A DNA stretch of 64,000 bases from Streptococcus minor DSM 17118 (GTDB lineage Bacteria; Bacillota; Bacilli; Lactobacillales; Streptococcaceae). The notes beneath the pieces were generated by a model. That model saw only the letters and a program-made list of their open reading frames with translations. It was not told the origin of the DNA and ran no database searches. The position numbers and the translations under genes are program-made. The DNA is taken from positions 62,001 to 126,000 of the forward strand of contig NZ_AQYB01000031.1 of NCBI RefSeq assembly GCF_000377005.1, read 5' to 3'. Shown in pieces: positions 56,511 through 64,000 of the stretch. Positions within the stretch are counted from its first letter, which is position 1. Every line of letters starts with the position of its first letter.

Positions 56511-56753
56511 ATGGGATTTATCTGGTCATTAATCGTCGGAGGCCTTATTGGTCTTATTGCAGGAGCTATCACTAAAAAAGGTGGCTCAATGGGTTGGATT
56601 GCGAACATCATCGCAGGTTTAGTTGGTTCTTCAGTAGGTCAAGGCCTATTTGGTTCTTGGGGTCCTAGCTTAGCAGGCATGGCACTGATTCCATCTATCT
56701 TGGGTGCTGTTATCGTTGTAGCAGTTGTTTCCTTCTTCGTTGGGAAAAAATAA
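56511..56753 (+). CDS. GlsB/YeaQ/YmgE-family membrane protein
   Basis: An 80-residue very hydrophobic, Gly-rich protein with three membrane helices (WSLIVGGLIGLIAGAIT, IANIIAGLVGSSVGQGLFG, and IPSILGAVIVVAVVSFFVG). This transglycosylase-associated family includes enterococcal GlsB, made with Gls24 under stress. It is the first gene of the operon, with a strong RBS aaaggaga. The exact function is unknown. Confidence 0.88.
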   Translation: MGFIWSLIVGGLIGLIAGAITKKGGSMGWIANIIAGLVGSSVGQGLFGSWGPSLAGMALIPSILGAVIVVAVVSFFVGKK

Positions 56754-56771
56754 ACCCTAGAAAGGGAATCA

Positions 56772-57347
56772 ATGTCTAAATTTTCAAAGATACTTTATAG
56801 TATGTTGGGAATTCTCTTGGTAGCTCTCCTTGGCCTAACGGCCTTGGAGTTTGCCAAAGAGGTTATGCTCCCAAACAATATTGCTCAGCACTTACCACAG
56901 TTTACACGTGATGGTTTTTGGGGAGAGCTTCGTTCGAATTACATTTTTTGGTCTGCCCTTCTTTTTGCTGCTCTCATTCTATTGCTTCTTATTGGAATTG
57001 TTTTCTACCCACGCACCTATACAGAAGTGGAATTGGATGATACTAAAACAGGAGAACTTTTACTGCAAAAATCTGCTATTGAAGGCTACGTGAAAACACT
57101 AGTTCAAGAAAGTGGTTATATGAAATCACCTAGTGTTAAAGCTAGTTTGTATCGCAAAAAATTTAAGGTAAAAGTGACTGGTAAAATTGTACCTCGAGTA
57201 GCTGTTGTAGAAAAAACAAAACAGTTGCATCATGACATCCAACAAGGTCTCAATGCTTTTTTTGGTATTTCGAAAAAGGTTGATTTTACAGTTGATATCA
57301 AGCATCTGGAAGAGAAGAAACACACGACGTCTAGTCGTGTAGAGTAG
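56772..57347 (+). CDS. amaP: Alkaline-shock membrane anchor protein AmaP
   Basis: AmaP tethers Asp23/Gls24-type proteins to the cell membrane in staphylococci. The 191-residue product has two membrane helices (about 8-26 and 54-76) and a cytosolic domain of about 110 residues (VELDDTKTGELLLQKSAIEGYVKTLVQE) resembling the Asp23 fold. The 3' end contains a 7-bp hairpin ACACGAC/GTCGTGT just before the RBS of the next gene, which may adjust its translation. Confidence 0.87.
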   Translation: MSKFSKILYSMLGILLVALLGLTALEFAKEVMLPNNIAQHLPQFTRDGFWGELRSNYIFWSALLFAALILLLLIGIVFYPRTYTEVELDDTKTGELLLQKSAIEGYVKTLVQESGYMKSPSVKASLYRKKFKVKVTGKIVPRVAVVEKTKQLHHDIQQGLNAFFGISKKVDFTVDIKHLEEKKHTTSSRVE

Positions 57348-57356
57348 GAGGATTGT

Positions 57357-57545
57357 ATGCGTATAATTGAAACATATAAATATCCTATTTTAGGCGGGCT
57401 TTTTGGATTAGCTTTAGCCCTTTTGCTTCTCACGTTTGGTGTTTTAAAAACACTATTGCTCCTTATTTTTGTAGTTTTAGGAGTAGTGGCAGGCTGGTAT
57501 TTACAAAAAACAGGTTTACTTGATTCGTTTTTGAATCATAAATAA
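57357..57545 (+). CDS. DUF2273 small membrane protein
   Basis: A 62-residue protein with two hydrophobic helices (PILGGLFGLALALLLLTFGVL and LLLIFVVLGVVAGWYL). DUF2273 proteins are found in Asp23/AmaP operons of staphylococci and streptococci, probably helping to place Asp23 at the membrane. AGGAGG is six bases before the ATG. The gene lies 9 bp after amaP. Confidence 0.87.
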   Translation: MRIIETYKYPILGGLFGLALALLLLTFGVLKTLLLLIFVVLGVVAGWYLQKTGLLDSFLNHK

Positions 57546-57585
57546 TTAATTTTAGAAATTAGAAATATAATAAAGAGGAAAAAAT

Positions 57586-58089
57586 ATGACTGAAATGAAA
57601 AAAACGCCATCTATTAAGGGTGAATTGAAATATACAGACAAGGTTATTGAAAAAATCGTCGGTATGGCTCTTGAATCAGTTGATGGTCTTCTAGCAGTTA
57701 GTGGTGGTTTCTTTTCAGATTTGAAAGAAAAGTTGATCAATACAGATACAACACGCGATGGTGTCAATGTTGAAGTTGGTACTAAGCAAGTAGCAGTGGA
57801 TTTGGATATTGTGGCAGAGTACCAAAAACATGTTCCAACCATCTATCAATCCATCAAATCCGTTATTGAAACTGAAATTAAGCGAATGACAGATTTGGAA
57901 GTAGTAGAAGTCAATGTCAATGTCGTAGACATTAAAACACGTGCTCAGCATGAAGCAGACACAGTAAGTCTTCAAGACCGCGTGAGTGATGTGACTAGTT
58001 CTGCGGTAGATTTTACATCGAACCAAGCAGACAAAGCAGCTAAAGGCATTAGCAACTTGACAGAAACTAAAGAACCACGTGTTATCTAA
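57586..58089 (+). CDS. gls24: Asp23/Gls24-family stress protein, first copy
   Basis: A 167-residue cytosolic Asp23/Gls24 protein linked to envelope stress, bile and starvation survival in relatives. The domain runs from KYTDKVIEKIVGMALESVDGLLAVSGGFFSDLKEKL to LEVVEVNVNVVDIKT; a charged tail follows. It shares most of this domain with the second copy at 58.3 kb. With AmaP as membrane anchor it likely forms filaments under the membrane. Confidence 0.92.
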   Translation: MTEMKKTPSIKGELKYTDKVIEKIVGMALESVDGLLAVSGGFFSDLKEKLINTDTTRDGVNVEVGTKQVAVDLDIVAEYQKHVPTIYQSIKSVIETEIKRMTDLEVVEVNVNVVDIKTRAQHEADTVSLQDRVSDVTSSAVDFTSNQADKAAKGISNLTETKEPRVI

Positions 58090-58108
58090 AGAAAGCAGGG
58101 GAATAAAC

Positions 58109-58300
58109 ATGTCAAAAGAAAAATTGAATGCTAAAATGGAAGAACTTGGTGGAGCTGCAAAGGAAGCAGTTGGAAAAGTAACTGGTAACAAAGAAGTTGA
58201 AACAGAAGGCAAAGTTGATCAAATCAAAGGTAAGGTGAAAGCCGTAGCTGAAGATGCTAAAGATGCTGTTGCTGGCGCAATCAAAGGCCTTCGCAACTAG
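58109..58300 (+). CDS. CsbD-family stress protein
   Basis: A 63-residue hydrophilic, helical CsbD protein (KMEELGGAAKEAVGKVTGNKEVETEGKVDQIKGKVK). In bacilli CsbD is a sigma-B-dependent general stress protein of unknown function. The ATG at 58109 with aggggaat before it is used; a longer frame from 58079 lacks an RBS. It lies between the two Gls24 copies. Confidence 0.9.
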   Translation: MSKEKLNAKMEELGGAAKEAVGKVTGNKEVETEGKVDQIKGKVKAVAEDAKDAVAGAIKGLRN

Positions 58301-58341
58301 TTTAAGTTACAGATGATATAAAAAGAAAATAGAGGAAAAAA

Positions 58342-58872
58342 ATGACAGAACATTACACAGTAAATCATGATACAAAAGATTTAAATGGAACCATCACTTA
58401 TGCTGATAAAGTTATTGAGAAAATTATCGGCACAGCTTTGCAATCTGTTGATGGTCTCCTCGCAGTTAGTGGCGGTTTCTTTTCAGACTTTAAAAATAAA
58501 GTTGTTAATAGTGACAATGTTGCTGAGGGTGTCAACGTAGAAGTTGGTACAAAACAAGTTGCAACAGACTTAAAAATTGTGGTAGAATATGGTAAGGATA
58601 TTCCTGCTATTGTTGATTCTATCAAAGCTGTTATCAGCAGTGAAGTAGAAGCAATGACCCATCTTGAGGTTGTTGAGGTCAATGTTGAAGTAGTAGACAT
58701 TAAGACAAAAGAAGAATTTGAAGCTGACTCTGTTACCCTTCAAGATCGTGTCACAGAAGCTGGTCAAGCAACTGGTGAATTTGTCTCAAATCAAGCTTCA
58801 AAAGTTGGTGAAGCTATCTCCAACACCACCGAAAAGGTAAAAGAGCAAGTAGAGTCTTCGAGAGTGGAATAA
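58342..58872 (+). CDS. Asp23/Gls24-family stress protein, second copy
   Basis: A 176-residue paralogue of the Gls24 at 57.6 kb with strong identity across the core (VDGLLAVSGGFFSDFKNKV, GVNVEVGTKQVATDL) but a different N-terminal extension and a longer tail (ATGEFVSNQASKVGEAISNTTEKV). The pair probably arose by local duplication around csbD. The RBS gaggaa is well placed. It is the last gene before a hairpin. Confidence 0.92.
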   Translation: MTEHYTVNHDTKDLNGTITYADKVIEKIIGTALQSVDGLLAVSGGFFSDFKNKVVNSDNVAEGVNVEVGTKQVATDLKIVVEYGKDIPAIVDSIKAVISSEVEAMTHLEVVEVNVEVVDIKTKEEFEADSVTLQDRVTEAGQATGEFVSNQASKVGEAISNTTEKVKEQVESSRVE

Positions 58873-58894
58873 TAGTAACCAAAATGATGTAAAT

Positions 58895-58927
58895 AAAGTC
58901 AAAGGGCTTTTAAGTCCTTTGACTTTG
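58895..58927 (+). [10 protein letters not shown]. Hairpin between gls24 copy 2 and the busR-like gene
   Basis: An 11-bp perfect stem (58895-58905 with 58916-58926), no long U tract; likely partial [11 protein letters not shown]. Confidence 0.6.
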
Positions 58928-58953
58928 TCTACTTGAAATGGGAGGACAAAATT

Positions 58954-59583
58954 ATGCCCAATCGAAAAATAATCAAGGCATCGAAATACCAACAGATTGC
59001 AGTTGGAGTAGCTCAAAGGATTGCAAGTGGTGACTATGAAGTAGGCGAGCGAATAAAGTCTCGTTCTACCTTATCTAGTATGTTTGGGGTATCACCAGAA
59101 ACGACCCGTAAGGCTTTAAACATTTTAGCGGATATGCATATTGTGTCTGTTAAGCATGGTAGTGGTGCCATTATCTTGTCGAAAGAAAAGGCCATTGATT
59201 TTCTTGAAAACTTCGAAATGACCAATTCCTTGGATACGCAGAAAGATCGAATTTTGCAGAAAATCAGTGACCAAGAAAAAGAATTGCGGGAGCTAAAAGG
59301 CTTGGTGACGGTTTATTTGGACCAAACCAAGCGGGTACAAAAAAAATACCCATTGGAGCCCTATGCTTTAAAGTTGACAGCGGACTCTGAGTTACTAGGA
59401 AAGACTTTGGCAGAAGCCAAGGTATGGCATCATACTGGTGCTGTCATTGTGGGGATTGAGCGAGATGAACATTTGCTAATTTCTCCTAGTCCGTATCAGA
59501 CCTTTGAAGCAAATGATTTGATTTATTTTGTTGGCGAAGAAGCCAGCTATACTCGTATGAAGAATTTGTTGGATTTACACTAA
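58954..59583 (+). CDS. GntR-type regulator with RCK_C domain (BusR-like)
   Basis: A 209-residue protein with an N-terminal GntR winged helix (RIASGDYEVGERIKSRSTLSSMFGVSPETTRKALNILADM), a coiled coil around 95-130 (DRILQKISDQEKELRELKGLVTVYL), and a C-terminal RCK_C/TrkA_C domain (LGKTLAEAKVWHHTGAVIVGIERDEHLLISPSPYQTF). This layout is that of BusR, the c-di-AMP-dependent repressor of glycine-betaine uptake. No busAB genes are adjacent; instead it follows the Gls24 operon. The ATG at 58954 with gggagg is chosen over an upstream TTG. Confidence 0.82.
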   Translation: MPNRKIIKASKYQQIAVGVAQRIASGDYEVGERIKSRSTLSSMFGVSPETTRKALNILADMHIVSVKHGSGAIILSKEKAIDFLENFEMTNSLDTQKDRILQKISDQEKELRELKGLVTVYLDQTKRVQKKYPLEPYALKLTADSELLGKTLAEAKVWHHTGAVIVGIERDEHLLISPSPYQTFEANDLIYFVGEEASYTRMKNLLDLH

Positions 59584-59591
59584 TACAGCCT

Positions 59592-59623
59592 GACGCTAAG
59601 CCACTAATGGTTTAGCGTCTTTG
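59592..59623 (+). [10 protein letters not shown]. [10 protein letters not shown] after the busR-like gene
   Basis: An 11-bp stem (59592-59602 with 59109-type partner 59609-59619, one G:T) then a short T tract. Confidence 0.75.
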
Positions 59624-59682
59624 TGGCTATTTGCCGTAAAGTGTGATAAAATGAGAAGATTACATTGGACTTGGAGAAAACT

Positions 59683-60210
59683 GTGGCTATAGAACAATAC
59701 ATGCCGGATTTTGCGGTAGAAAGAGCTTATGATGTGACCCTTGCTTCTCTACAAAAAGAGAAGATTAAGGCTGTTTTTGTTGATTTGGACAACACTCTGA
59801 TTGCTTGGAATCATCCAGATGGTACTCCGGAGATGCGTCAGTGGTTACATGAACTACAAGATGCCGGTATCCGAGTTGTGGTTGTATCCAATAATAGTCA
59901 TGAACGGGTCAAGCGAGCAGTAGAAAAGTTCGGTGTTGACTATGAATCTCGCTCCATGAAGCCTTTTACGCTGGGTATTGATCGAGCGATGAAGCGTCTT
60001 GGTATCAACAAAAACGAAGTCATCATGATTGGAGACCAGCTCATGACCGATATCCGTGCAGCTCACAGAGCGGGTATTCGTTCGGTCTTGGTCAAGCCCA
60101 TGGTGCAGTCAGATGCATGGGAAACTCAGTTTAATCGCTGGAGAGAGCGCCGTATGCTGAAAAAAATTGAGGCCAAATACGGTCCAATAAATTATCAAAA
60201 GGAAATATAA
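59683..60210 (+). CDS. yqeG: YqeG-family HAD phosphatase
   Basis: A 175-residue HAD subfamily IIIA phosphatase. Motif I is VFVDLDNTLIAWN, motif II VVSNN, motif III Lys in MKPFT, and motif IV IGDQLMTDIRAAHRAG. Relatives include mitochondrial Gep4, a phosphatidylglycerophosphatase, so a lipid role is possible. Start is GTG at 59683 with ggaga, aligning with the family start MAIE; a TTG at 59665 is rejected. It opens the conserved ribosome-assembly operon, overlapping yqeH by one base. Confidence 0.93.
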   Translation: MAIEQYMPDFAVERAYDVTLASLQKEKIKAVFVDLDNTLIAWNHPDGTPEMRQWLHELQDAGIRVVVVSNNSHERVKRAVEKFGVDYESRSMKPFTLGIDRAMKRLGINKNEVIMIGDQLMTDIRAAHRAGIRSVLVKPMVQSDAWETQFNRWRERRMLKKIEAKYGPINYQKEI

Positions 60211-61316
60211 TGGAAGAATTATTTTGTATTGGCTGTGGAGCAGCCATCCAAACGACGGATAAGAAGAAGCCTGGTTTTACCCCACTATCCGCTCTAGAAA
60301 AAGGCTTGGAGATGGGCCAGGTATACTGCCAGCGCTGTTTTAGACTCCGCCACTACAATGAAATTTCAGATGTCAATATTTCAGATGACGACTTTATCAA
60401 ACTTCTTCATGAAGTTGGGGATAGTGATGCTTTAGTTGTCAATGTTATTGATATTTTTGATTTTAATGGCTCAGTCATCCCAGGTCTTTCTCGTTTTGTC
60501 TTAGGGAATGATGTGCTACTGGTTGGTAATAAAAAGGATATTTTGCCTAAATCTGTTAAGGATGGCAAAGTCACACAGTGGCTGATGGAGCGTGCTCATG
60601 AAGTAGGGCTGAGACCAGTTGATGTGGTGTTGACCTCCGCTCAGAATAAGCTGACTATCAAGAATTTGATGGAAAAGATCGAGAGTCACCGCAAAGGACG
60701 CGATGTCTATGTTGTCGGCGTGACCAATGTGGGTAAATCAACCCTTATCAACGCCATTATCCAAGAGATTACAGGGGACAAGGATATCATCACGACCTCT
60801 CGCTTTCCAGGTACGACTTTGGACAAGATTGAAATTCCTCTAGATGATGGTTCTTATCTGTTTGATACACCTGGAATTATCCACCGCCACCAGATGGCTC
60901 ATTATTTAACAGCAAAAGACCTCAAGTATATCAGCCCTAAAAAAGAAATCAAACCCAAAACCTATCAGCTCAATCCAGAGCAAACTCTCTTTTTAGCTGG
61001 CTTGGGACGTTTTGACTTTATAGAGGGAGAACGCCAAGGTTTTACTGCTTTTTTTGAAAACACTTTGGAATTGCATCGTACGAAGTTAGCTGGTGCAAAT
61101 ACTTTTTACCAGAAACATGTAGGCAGTCTCTTGGTACCACCGAGTAGTAAGGAAAAGATAGATTTTCCAGAGCTAATCCGCCATGAATTTATGATTAAGG
61201 AAAAGACGGATGTAGTCTTTTCAGGTCTAGGATGGATTCGAGTCAATGAAAAGGCCAAAATCGCCGCCTGGGCTCCAAAGGGAGTAGCCGTTGTCCTGCG
61301 TAAAGCCATCATCTAG
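60210..61316 (+). CDS. yqeH: Ribosome biogenesis GTPase YqeH
   Basis: YqeH is a circularly permuted GTPase needed for 30S subunit assembly. The 368-residue protein has an N-terminal zinc finger (CIGCGAAIQ, then CQRCFRL) followed by the permuted G motifs: NKKD (G4) and TSAQ (G5) come before VTNVGKSTLINA (G1), and DTPG (G3) is last. The C-terminal domain binds the ribosome. The upstream SD sequence overlaps the end of yqeG. Confidence 0.95.
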   Translation: MEELFCIGCGAAIQTTDKKKPGFTPLSALEKGLEMGQVYCQRCFRLRHYNEISDVNISDDDFIKLLHEVGDSDALVVNVIDIFDFNGSVIPGLSRFVLGNDVLLVGNKKDILPKSVKDGKVTQWLMERAHEVGLRPVDVVLTSAQNKLTIKNLMEKIESHRKGRDVYVVGVTNVGKSTLINAIIQEITGDKDIITTSRFPGTTLDKIEIPLDDGSYLFDTPGIIHRHQMAHYLTAKDLKYISPKKEIKPKTYQLNPEQTLFLAGLGRFDFIEGERQGFTAFFENTLELHRTKLAGANTFYQKHVGSLLVPPSSKEKIDFPELIRHEFMIKEKTDVVFSGLGWIRVNEKAKIAAWAPKGVAVVLRKAII

Positions 61317-61340
61317 CCAGTTTTTAGAAAGGGAGAGCTC

Positions 61341-61733
61341 ATGAAAAAAATGTTTGGTGCTCTTTGCTTTATTGCTATTCTGGTGCTCACCTATTTCTTT
61401 TGGCCAGGAGCGGCACCTAGCCTTCCCCAAGCCAATGAGGTCTTAGAAATCCAACTGGTTCAGGACCAAGAAGAGGTCAAGATAGACCAGACTGATGCTA
61501 TAAAAAAACTAGTGACAGAACTTGGGAAATCCAATAAAATCCGACAAGAAAGCATTCATGATACTCCTACAATTTCCCCACATGTGCAGATTACTTTTGT
61601 CATGACTGATGGAAAAGCCATAGCTTATGCTTATAAGGGAAAGTACGGTGTTACTTATCTCGAGCAGCCCTACGTTGGCATTTATCAGCTACAGAAAGCC
61701 CCACAGTTGATTCAACATTTACTAGCAGATTAG
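61341..61733 (+). CDS. Membrane-anchored DUF5301-type protein
   Basis: A 130-residue protein with one N-terminal helix (ALCFIAILVLTYFFW), no lipobox, then a small extracellular domain (HVQITFVMTDGKAIAYAYKGKYGVTYLEQPYVGIYQL) resembling DUF5301. Function unknown. It sits between yqeH and yhbY, where many Firmicutes carry aroE, and has a good RBS (gggagagctc), so it is likely co-transcribed. Confidence 0.7.
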   Translation: MKKMFGALCFIAILVLTYFFWPGAAPSLPQANEVLEIQLVQDQEEVKIDQTDAIKKLVTELGKSNKIRQESIHDTPTISPHVQITFVMTDGKAIAYAYKGKYGVTYLEQPYVGIYQLQKAPQLIQHLLAD

Positions 61734-61765
61734 CTCTGCTATTTTACAAAAAGAAAGGAAAAATG

Positions 61766-62080
61766 ATGTCCTTAACATCTAAACAACGTGCCTTTTTGAA
61801 TAGCCAGGCTCATTCTCTGAAGCCTATTATTCAAATTGGGAAAAATGGTCTAAACGACCAAATCAAAACCAGTGTTCGTCAGGCCTTGGATGCGCGTGAG
61901 CTGATCAAGGTCACCCTTTTACAAAATACGGACGAAAATATTCACGAAGTTGCAGAGATTTTAGAAGAAGAAATTGGTGTGGATACTGTTCAAAAAATTG
62001 GACGTATTCTCATCCTTTATAAGGTTTCTAGCAAGAAAGAAAATCGCGAACTCTCTGCCAAAGTCAAAGAGGTGAAATAA
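61766..62080 (+). CDS. yhbY: YhbY-family RNA-binding protein
   Basis: A 104-residue CRS1-YhbY domain protein that associates with the large ribosomal precursor. LTSKQRAFLNSQAHSLKPIIQIGKNGLN, ALDARELIKVTLLQN and GRILILYK are typical. Tandem ATGs exist; the second (61766) has proper spacing from aaagga and fits the family start MSLTSKQ. The next gene has an extra promoter of its own. Confidence 0.93.
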   Translation: MSLTSKQRAFLNSQAHSLKPIIQIGKNGLNDQIKTSVRQALDARELIKVTLLQNTDENIHEVAEILEEEIGVDTVQKIGRILILYKVSSKKENRELSAKVKEVK

Positions 62081-62156
62081 AGAATAAAGGGCCTTTCTAC
62101 TGAATGGCCTTTTCTATTTTTGTCAGTCGAATCTTTCTCTTTCCTCTTATTTATGC

Positions 62157-62162
62157 TATAAT
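62157..62162 (+). promoter_or_regulatory. nadD extended -10
   Basis: TATAAT preceded by TGC, 29 bases before nadD. A weak GGCC hairpin ahead (about 62092-62113) may end part of the yhbY transcript. Confidence 0.5.
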
Positions 62163-62191
62163 GGAGGATAAGATTATACGAGGAGATGCCA

Positions 62192-62824
62192 ATGGCCATA
62201 GAACTCTTAACCCCTTTTACCAAGGTGGAACTAGAACCCATAGAAGAAAAAACAGACCGCAAGCAGGTGGGGATTTTAGGTGGAAATTTTAATCCTGTTC
62301 ACAATGCTCACCTAGTCGTGGCCGATCAGGTTCGCCAACAACTCAACTTGGATGAAGTATTGTTGATGCCGGAATTTTTACCCCCCCATGTAGATAAGAA
62401 GGAAACGATTGATGAATTTCACCGTCTCAATATGCTCAAGATGGCCATTGCAGGTGTGGAAGGCTTAGGCATCGAGACCATTGAATTGGAGCGTCGGGGT
62501 GTCAGTTATACCTATGACACGATGAAATTGTTGATTGAGCAGCACCCTGATACGGATTACTTCTTTATCATCGGAGCTGACATGGTAGACTATTTACCAA
62601 AATGGTACAAGATTGAGGAACTGGTTCAGATGGTTCAGTTTGTTGGGGTGCAACGTCCTCGTTACAAGGCTGGAACGTCTTATCCAGTGATTTGGGTAGA
62701 TGTACCACTCATGGATATCTCTTCTAGCATGGTGCGGGACTTTATCAAGCAGGGACGCACGCCAAACTTTCTGCTGCCTCACGAGGTCTTGGACTACATT
62801 GAAGAAAAAGGACTCTATCTATGA
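62192..62824 (+). CDS. nadD: Nicotinate-nucleotide adenylyltransferase
   Basis: NadD makes deamido-NAD from nicotinate mononucleotide and ATP, after the nicotinamidase step encoded at 41.3 kb. The 210-residue protein has [20 protein letters not shown] with the HxGH-type motif, [12 protein letters not shown], and the [13 protein letters not shown] motif. An ATG at 62186 touches the RBS (aggag), so the ATG at 62192 is chosen, as in pneumococcal NadD. It overlaps yqeK by 4 bp. Confidence 0.96.
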   Translation: MAIELLTPFTKVELEPIEEKTDRKQVGILGGNFNPVHNAHLVVADQVRQQLNLDEVLLMPEFLPPHVDKKETIDEFHRLNMLKMAIAGVEGLGIETIELERRGVSYTYDTMKLLIEQHPDTDYFFIIGADMVDYLPKWYKIEELVQMVQFVGVQRPRYKAGTSYPVIWVDVPLMDISSSMVRDFIKQGRTPNFLLPHEVLDYIEEKGLYL

Positions 62825-63417
62825 ACTACCATGACTACTTAGATTTTTCACGTGAGGAGCTTTTGGATAAAGTGGCTGCTGCCATGTCCAAAAAACGCTT
62901 TGACCATGTTTTGGGAGTGGAACAAGCAGCTCTTGACTTGGCGGAACGCTATGGTTGCGATATTACCAAGGCCAGCCTAGCGGCTCTTCTCCACGACTAT
63001 GCTAAAGAAGTAGCAGATAAGGACTTTCTAGATATTATTGACCAGAAACAGTTAGACCCAGCTTTGAAAAAATGGGGCAATAATATCTGGCACGGAGTAG
63101 TGGGCGCCCACCTGATTTCTGCTGCATTCGGGCTTGTGGATCAAGAAATTTTGCAGGCTATCCAGCGCCATACTGTAGGGAGTGCAGAGATGACTCTCTT
63201 AGACAAGGTGCTCTACGTGGCTGATTATATCGAGCCTGGTCGGGATTTCCCGGGTGTAGCAGAAGCAAGAAGGATAGCCATGGAGTCGCTGGATCAGGCT
63301 GTAGCCTTAGAAACAGCCCAAACCATTGCCCACCTGGCCAAGAAGGGCATTCCCATTCATCCCCAAACCCTGGAAACCTATAATAGCTATGTTCAATTTT
63401 TGAAGGAGAACAAATGA
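62821..63417 (+). CDS. yqeK: YqeK HD-domain hydrolase (symmetrical Ap4A hydrolase)
   Basis: A 198-residue HD phosphohydrolase that in related Gram-positive bacteria splits diadenosine tetraphosphate symmetrically. Metal ligands are visible in [32 protein letters not shown], and [27 protein letters not shown]. Coupled to nadD and the following isochorismatase-like gene by ATGA overlaps. Confidence 0.94.
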   Translation: MNYHDYLDFSREELLDKVAAAMSKKRFDHVLGVEQAALDLAERYGCDITKASLAALLHDYAKEVADKDFLDIIDQKQLDPALKKWGNNIWHGVVGAHLISAAFGLVDQEILQAIQRHTVGSAEMTLLDKVLYVADYIEPGRDFPGVAEARRIAMESLDQAVALETAQTIAHLAKKGIPIHPQTLETYNSYVQFLKENK

Positions 63418-63917
63418 AAACAGCCCTTTTAGCCATTGATATGCAAAACCTCCTCGTGGAGGAACAACCTTTTGCCATCGAGGAGCGCTTAGCCCTCTGG
63501 CAAGATAGCATCACTAAAGCTCGTCAAGCAGGGATAGAGATTGTCTATGTCCGTCAAAATGACGAGGAATTTGCCCCAGGCAGTCCTGGCTGGGAAATTC
63601 ATCCAGCAGTGGCTCCTTTGGCTGACGAGAAGATTGTTGATAAGCGGTACAGTTCTGCCTTCAAGGGTACGGACTTGAAAGCCTATCTTGATGAGCAAGG
63701 GATTGAGCGCTTGGTGGTGATGGGCATGTCTACCAATTTCTGTATTGATACGACCATCAAGGTGGCCTTTGAATTGGGCTATACCGTGGCGGTCATCAAA
63801 GATGGAACCACCACCCCTTACACGGCAGACCTTCCAGCAAAAGACTTGATTGATCAGTATGAGACCATCTGGTCCTGGAGTTTTGCCCAGGTGGATACAC
63901 TAGAAAATATTTTATGA
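63414..63917 (+). CDS. Isochorismatase-family cysteine hydrolase
   Basis: A 167-residue protein with the triad Asp ([10 protein letters not shown]), Lys ([14 protein letters not shown]) and Cys ([13 protein letters not shown]). It is shorter than PncA and lacks its metal-binding His-rich loop, so the substrate is not nicotinamide with confidence. It overlaps yqeK by 4 bp and precedes rsfS by 7 bp, making it part of the same operon. Confidence 0.88.
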   Translation: MKTALLAIDMQNLLVEEQPFAIEERLALWQDSITKARQAGIEIVYVRQNDEEFAPGSPGWEIHPAVAPLADEKIVDKRYSSAFKGTDLKAYLDEQGIERLVVMGMSTNFCIDTTIKVAFELGYTVAVIKDGTTTPYTADLPAKDLIDQYETIWSWSFAQVDTLENIL

Positions 63918-63924
63918 GGAACAA

Positions 63925-64000
63925 ATGAAAGAACTTGAATTAGTAGAATTAGTTGTAAAAGCTGCAGATGATAAGAGGGCAGAAGATATTATTGTTTTGG
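63925..64000 (+). CDS. rsfS: Ribosomal silencing factor RsfS (3' end outside window)
   Basis: Only 25 codons are visible: MKELELVELVVKAADDKRAE then DIIVL, matching the start of RsfS (YbeB/Iojap), which binds protein L14 and blocks subunit joining in starvation. The RBS gaggaac is in place, and its position after nadD-yqeK is the conserved order. Confidence 0.85.
   Translation, partial: MKELELVELVVKAADDKRAEDIIVL

Overview
The window is a stretch of a low-GC Gram-positive chromosome from the genus Streptococcus. The evidence is the complete fabM-fabT-fabH-acpP-fabK-fabD-fabG-fabF-accB-fabZ-accC-accD-accA cluster with FabK instead of FabI, the scrK-manA-secA-acpS-alr order, manLMN-manO, codY-pncA, a class-II galT, and the yqeG-yqeH-yhbY-nadD-yqeK-rsfS operon. 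Gene content and protein wording look most like the Streptococcus suis group, but the species cannot be proven from the sequence alone. Nearly all of it is housekeeping DNA. I see no prophage, insertion sequence, CRISPR array, rRNA or tRNA gene.

Layout. 1-8.3 kb: end of a fructokinase, mannose-6-P isomerase, SecA, AcpS/alanine racemase, then an amino-sugar pair (nagA and a tagatose-bisphosphate aldolase) behind a strong promoter with a palindromic operator. 8.3-9.7 kb: aspartokinase on the minus strand. 10.2-20.9 kb: the entire type II fatty-acid synthesis and acetyl-CoA carboxylase cluster, with FabT-type boxes before fabM, fabT and fabK. 21-30.5 kb: an LdcB/VanY-type carboxypeptidase lipoprotein, seryl-tRNA synthetase with a T-box leader, an acyltransferase, the mannose PTS with ManO, a beta-helix lipoprotein and a Cof-type phosphatase. 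30.7-41.8 kb: purine permease, tsaE-GNAT-LCP operon, tmcAL, asparaginase, a HAD/MazG-like pair, UspA, alanine aminotransferase, and codY-pncA behind a CodY box. 41.8-44.6 kb: a CsoR/CstR-type repressor facing a rhodanese-CoA disulfide reductase-rhodanese operon, each promoter carrying a matching palindrome. 45.4-48.7 kb: gatCAB. 48.8-49.2 kb: an Hsp70 pseudogene. 49.5-55.2 kb: a divergent PurC paralogue, galR/galK/galT and a DMT transporter.

55.3-59.6 kb is the most interesting accessory block. It holds a DUF4230-type protein, a probable CiaR-activated small RNA (csRNA), a six-gene general-stress operon (GlsB, AmaP, DUF2273, Gls24, CsbD, second Gls24) behind a long palindrome-rich AT leader, and a GntR+RCK_C regulator resembling the c-di-AMP-responsive BusR. 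59.7-64 kb is the conserved yqeG-to-rsfS ribosome-assembly/NAD operon, cut by the right edge of the window.

How it works together. The fab/acc genes form one pathway repressed by FabT when acylated ACP is plentiful. The sulfur operon appears to be switched on by release of a single-cysteine CstR-like repressor from paired TACC..GGTA operators. Carbon supply genes (manLMN, galK, possibly the purine permease) carry cre-like sites. The csRNA contains an unpaired stretch exactly complementary to a Shine-Dalgarno plus AUG, the known mode of action of Cia-dependent small RNAs.
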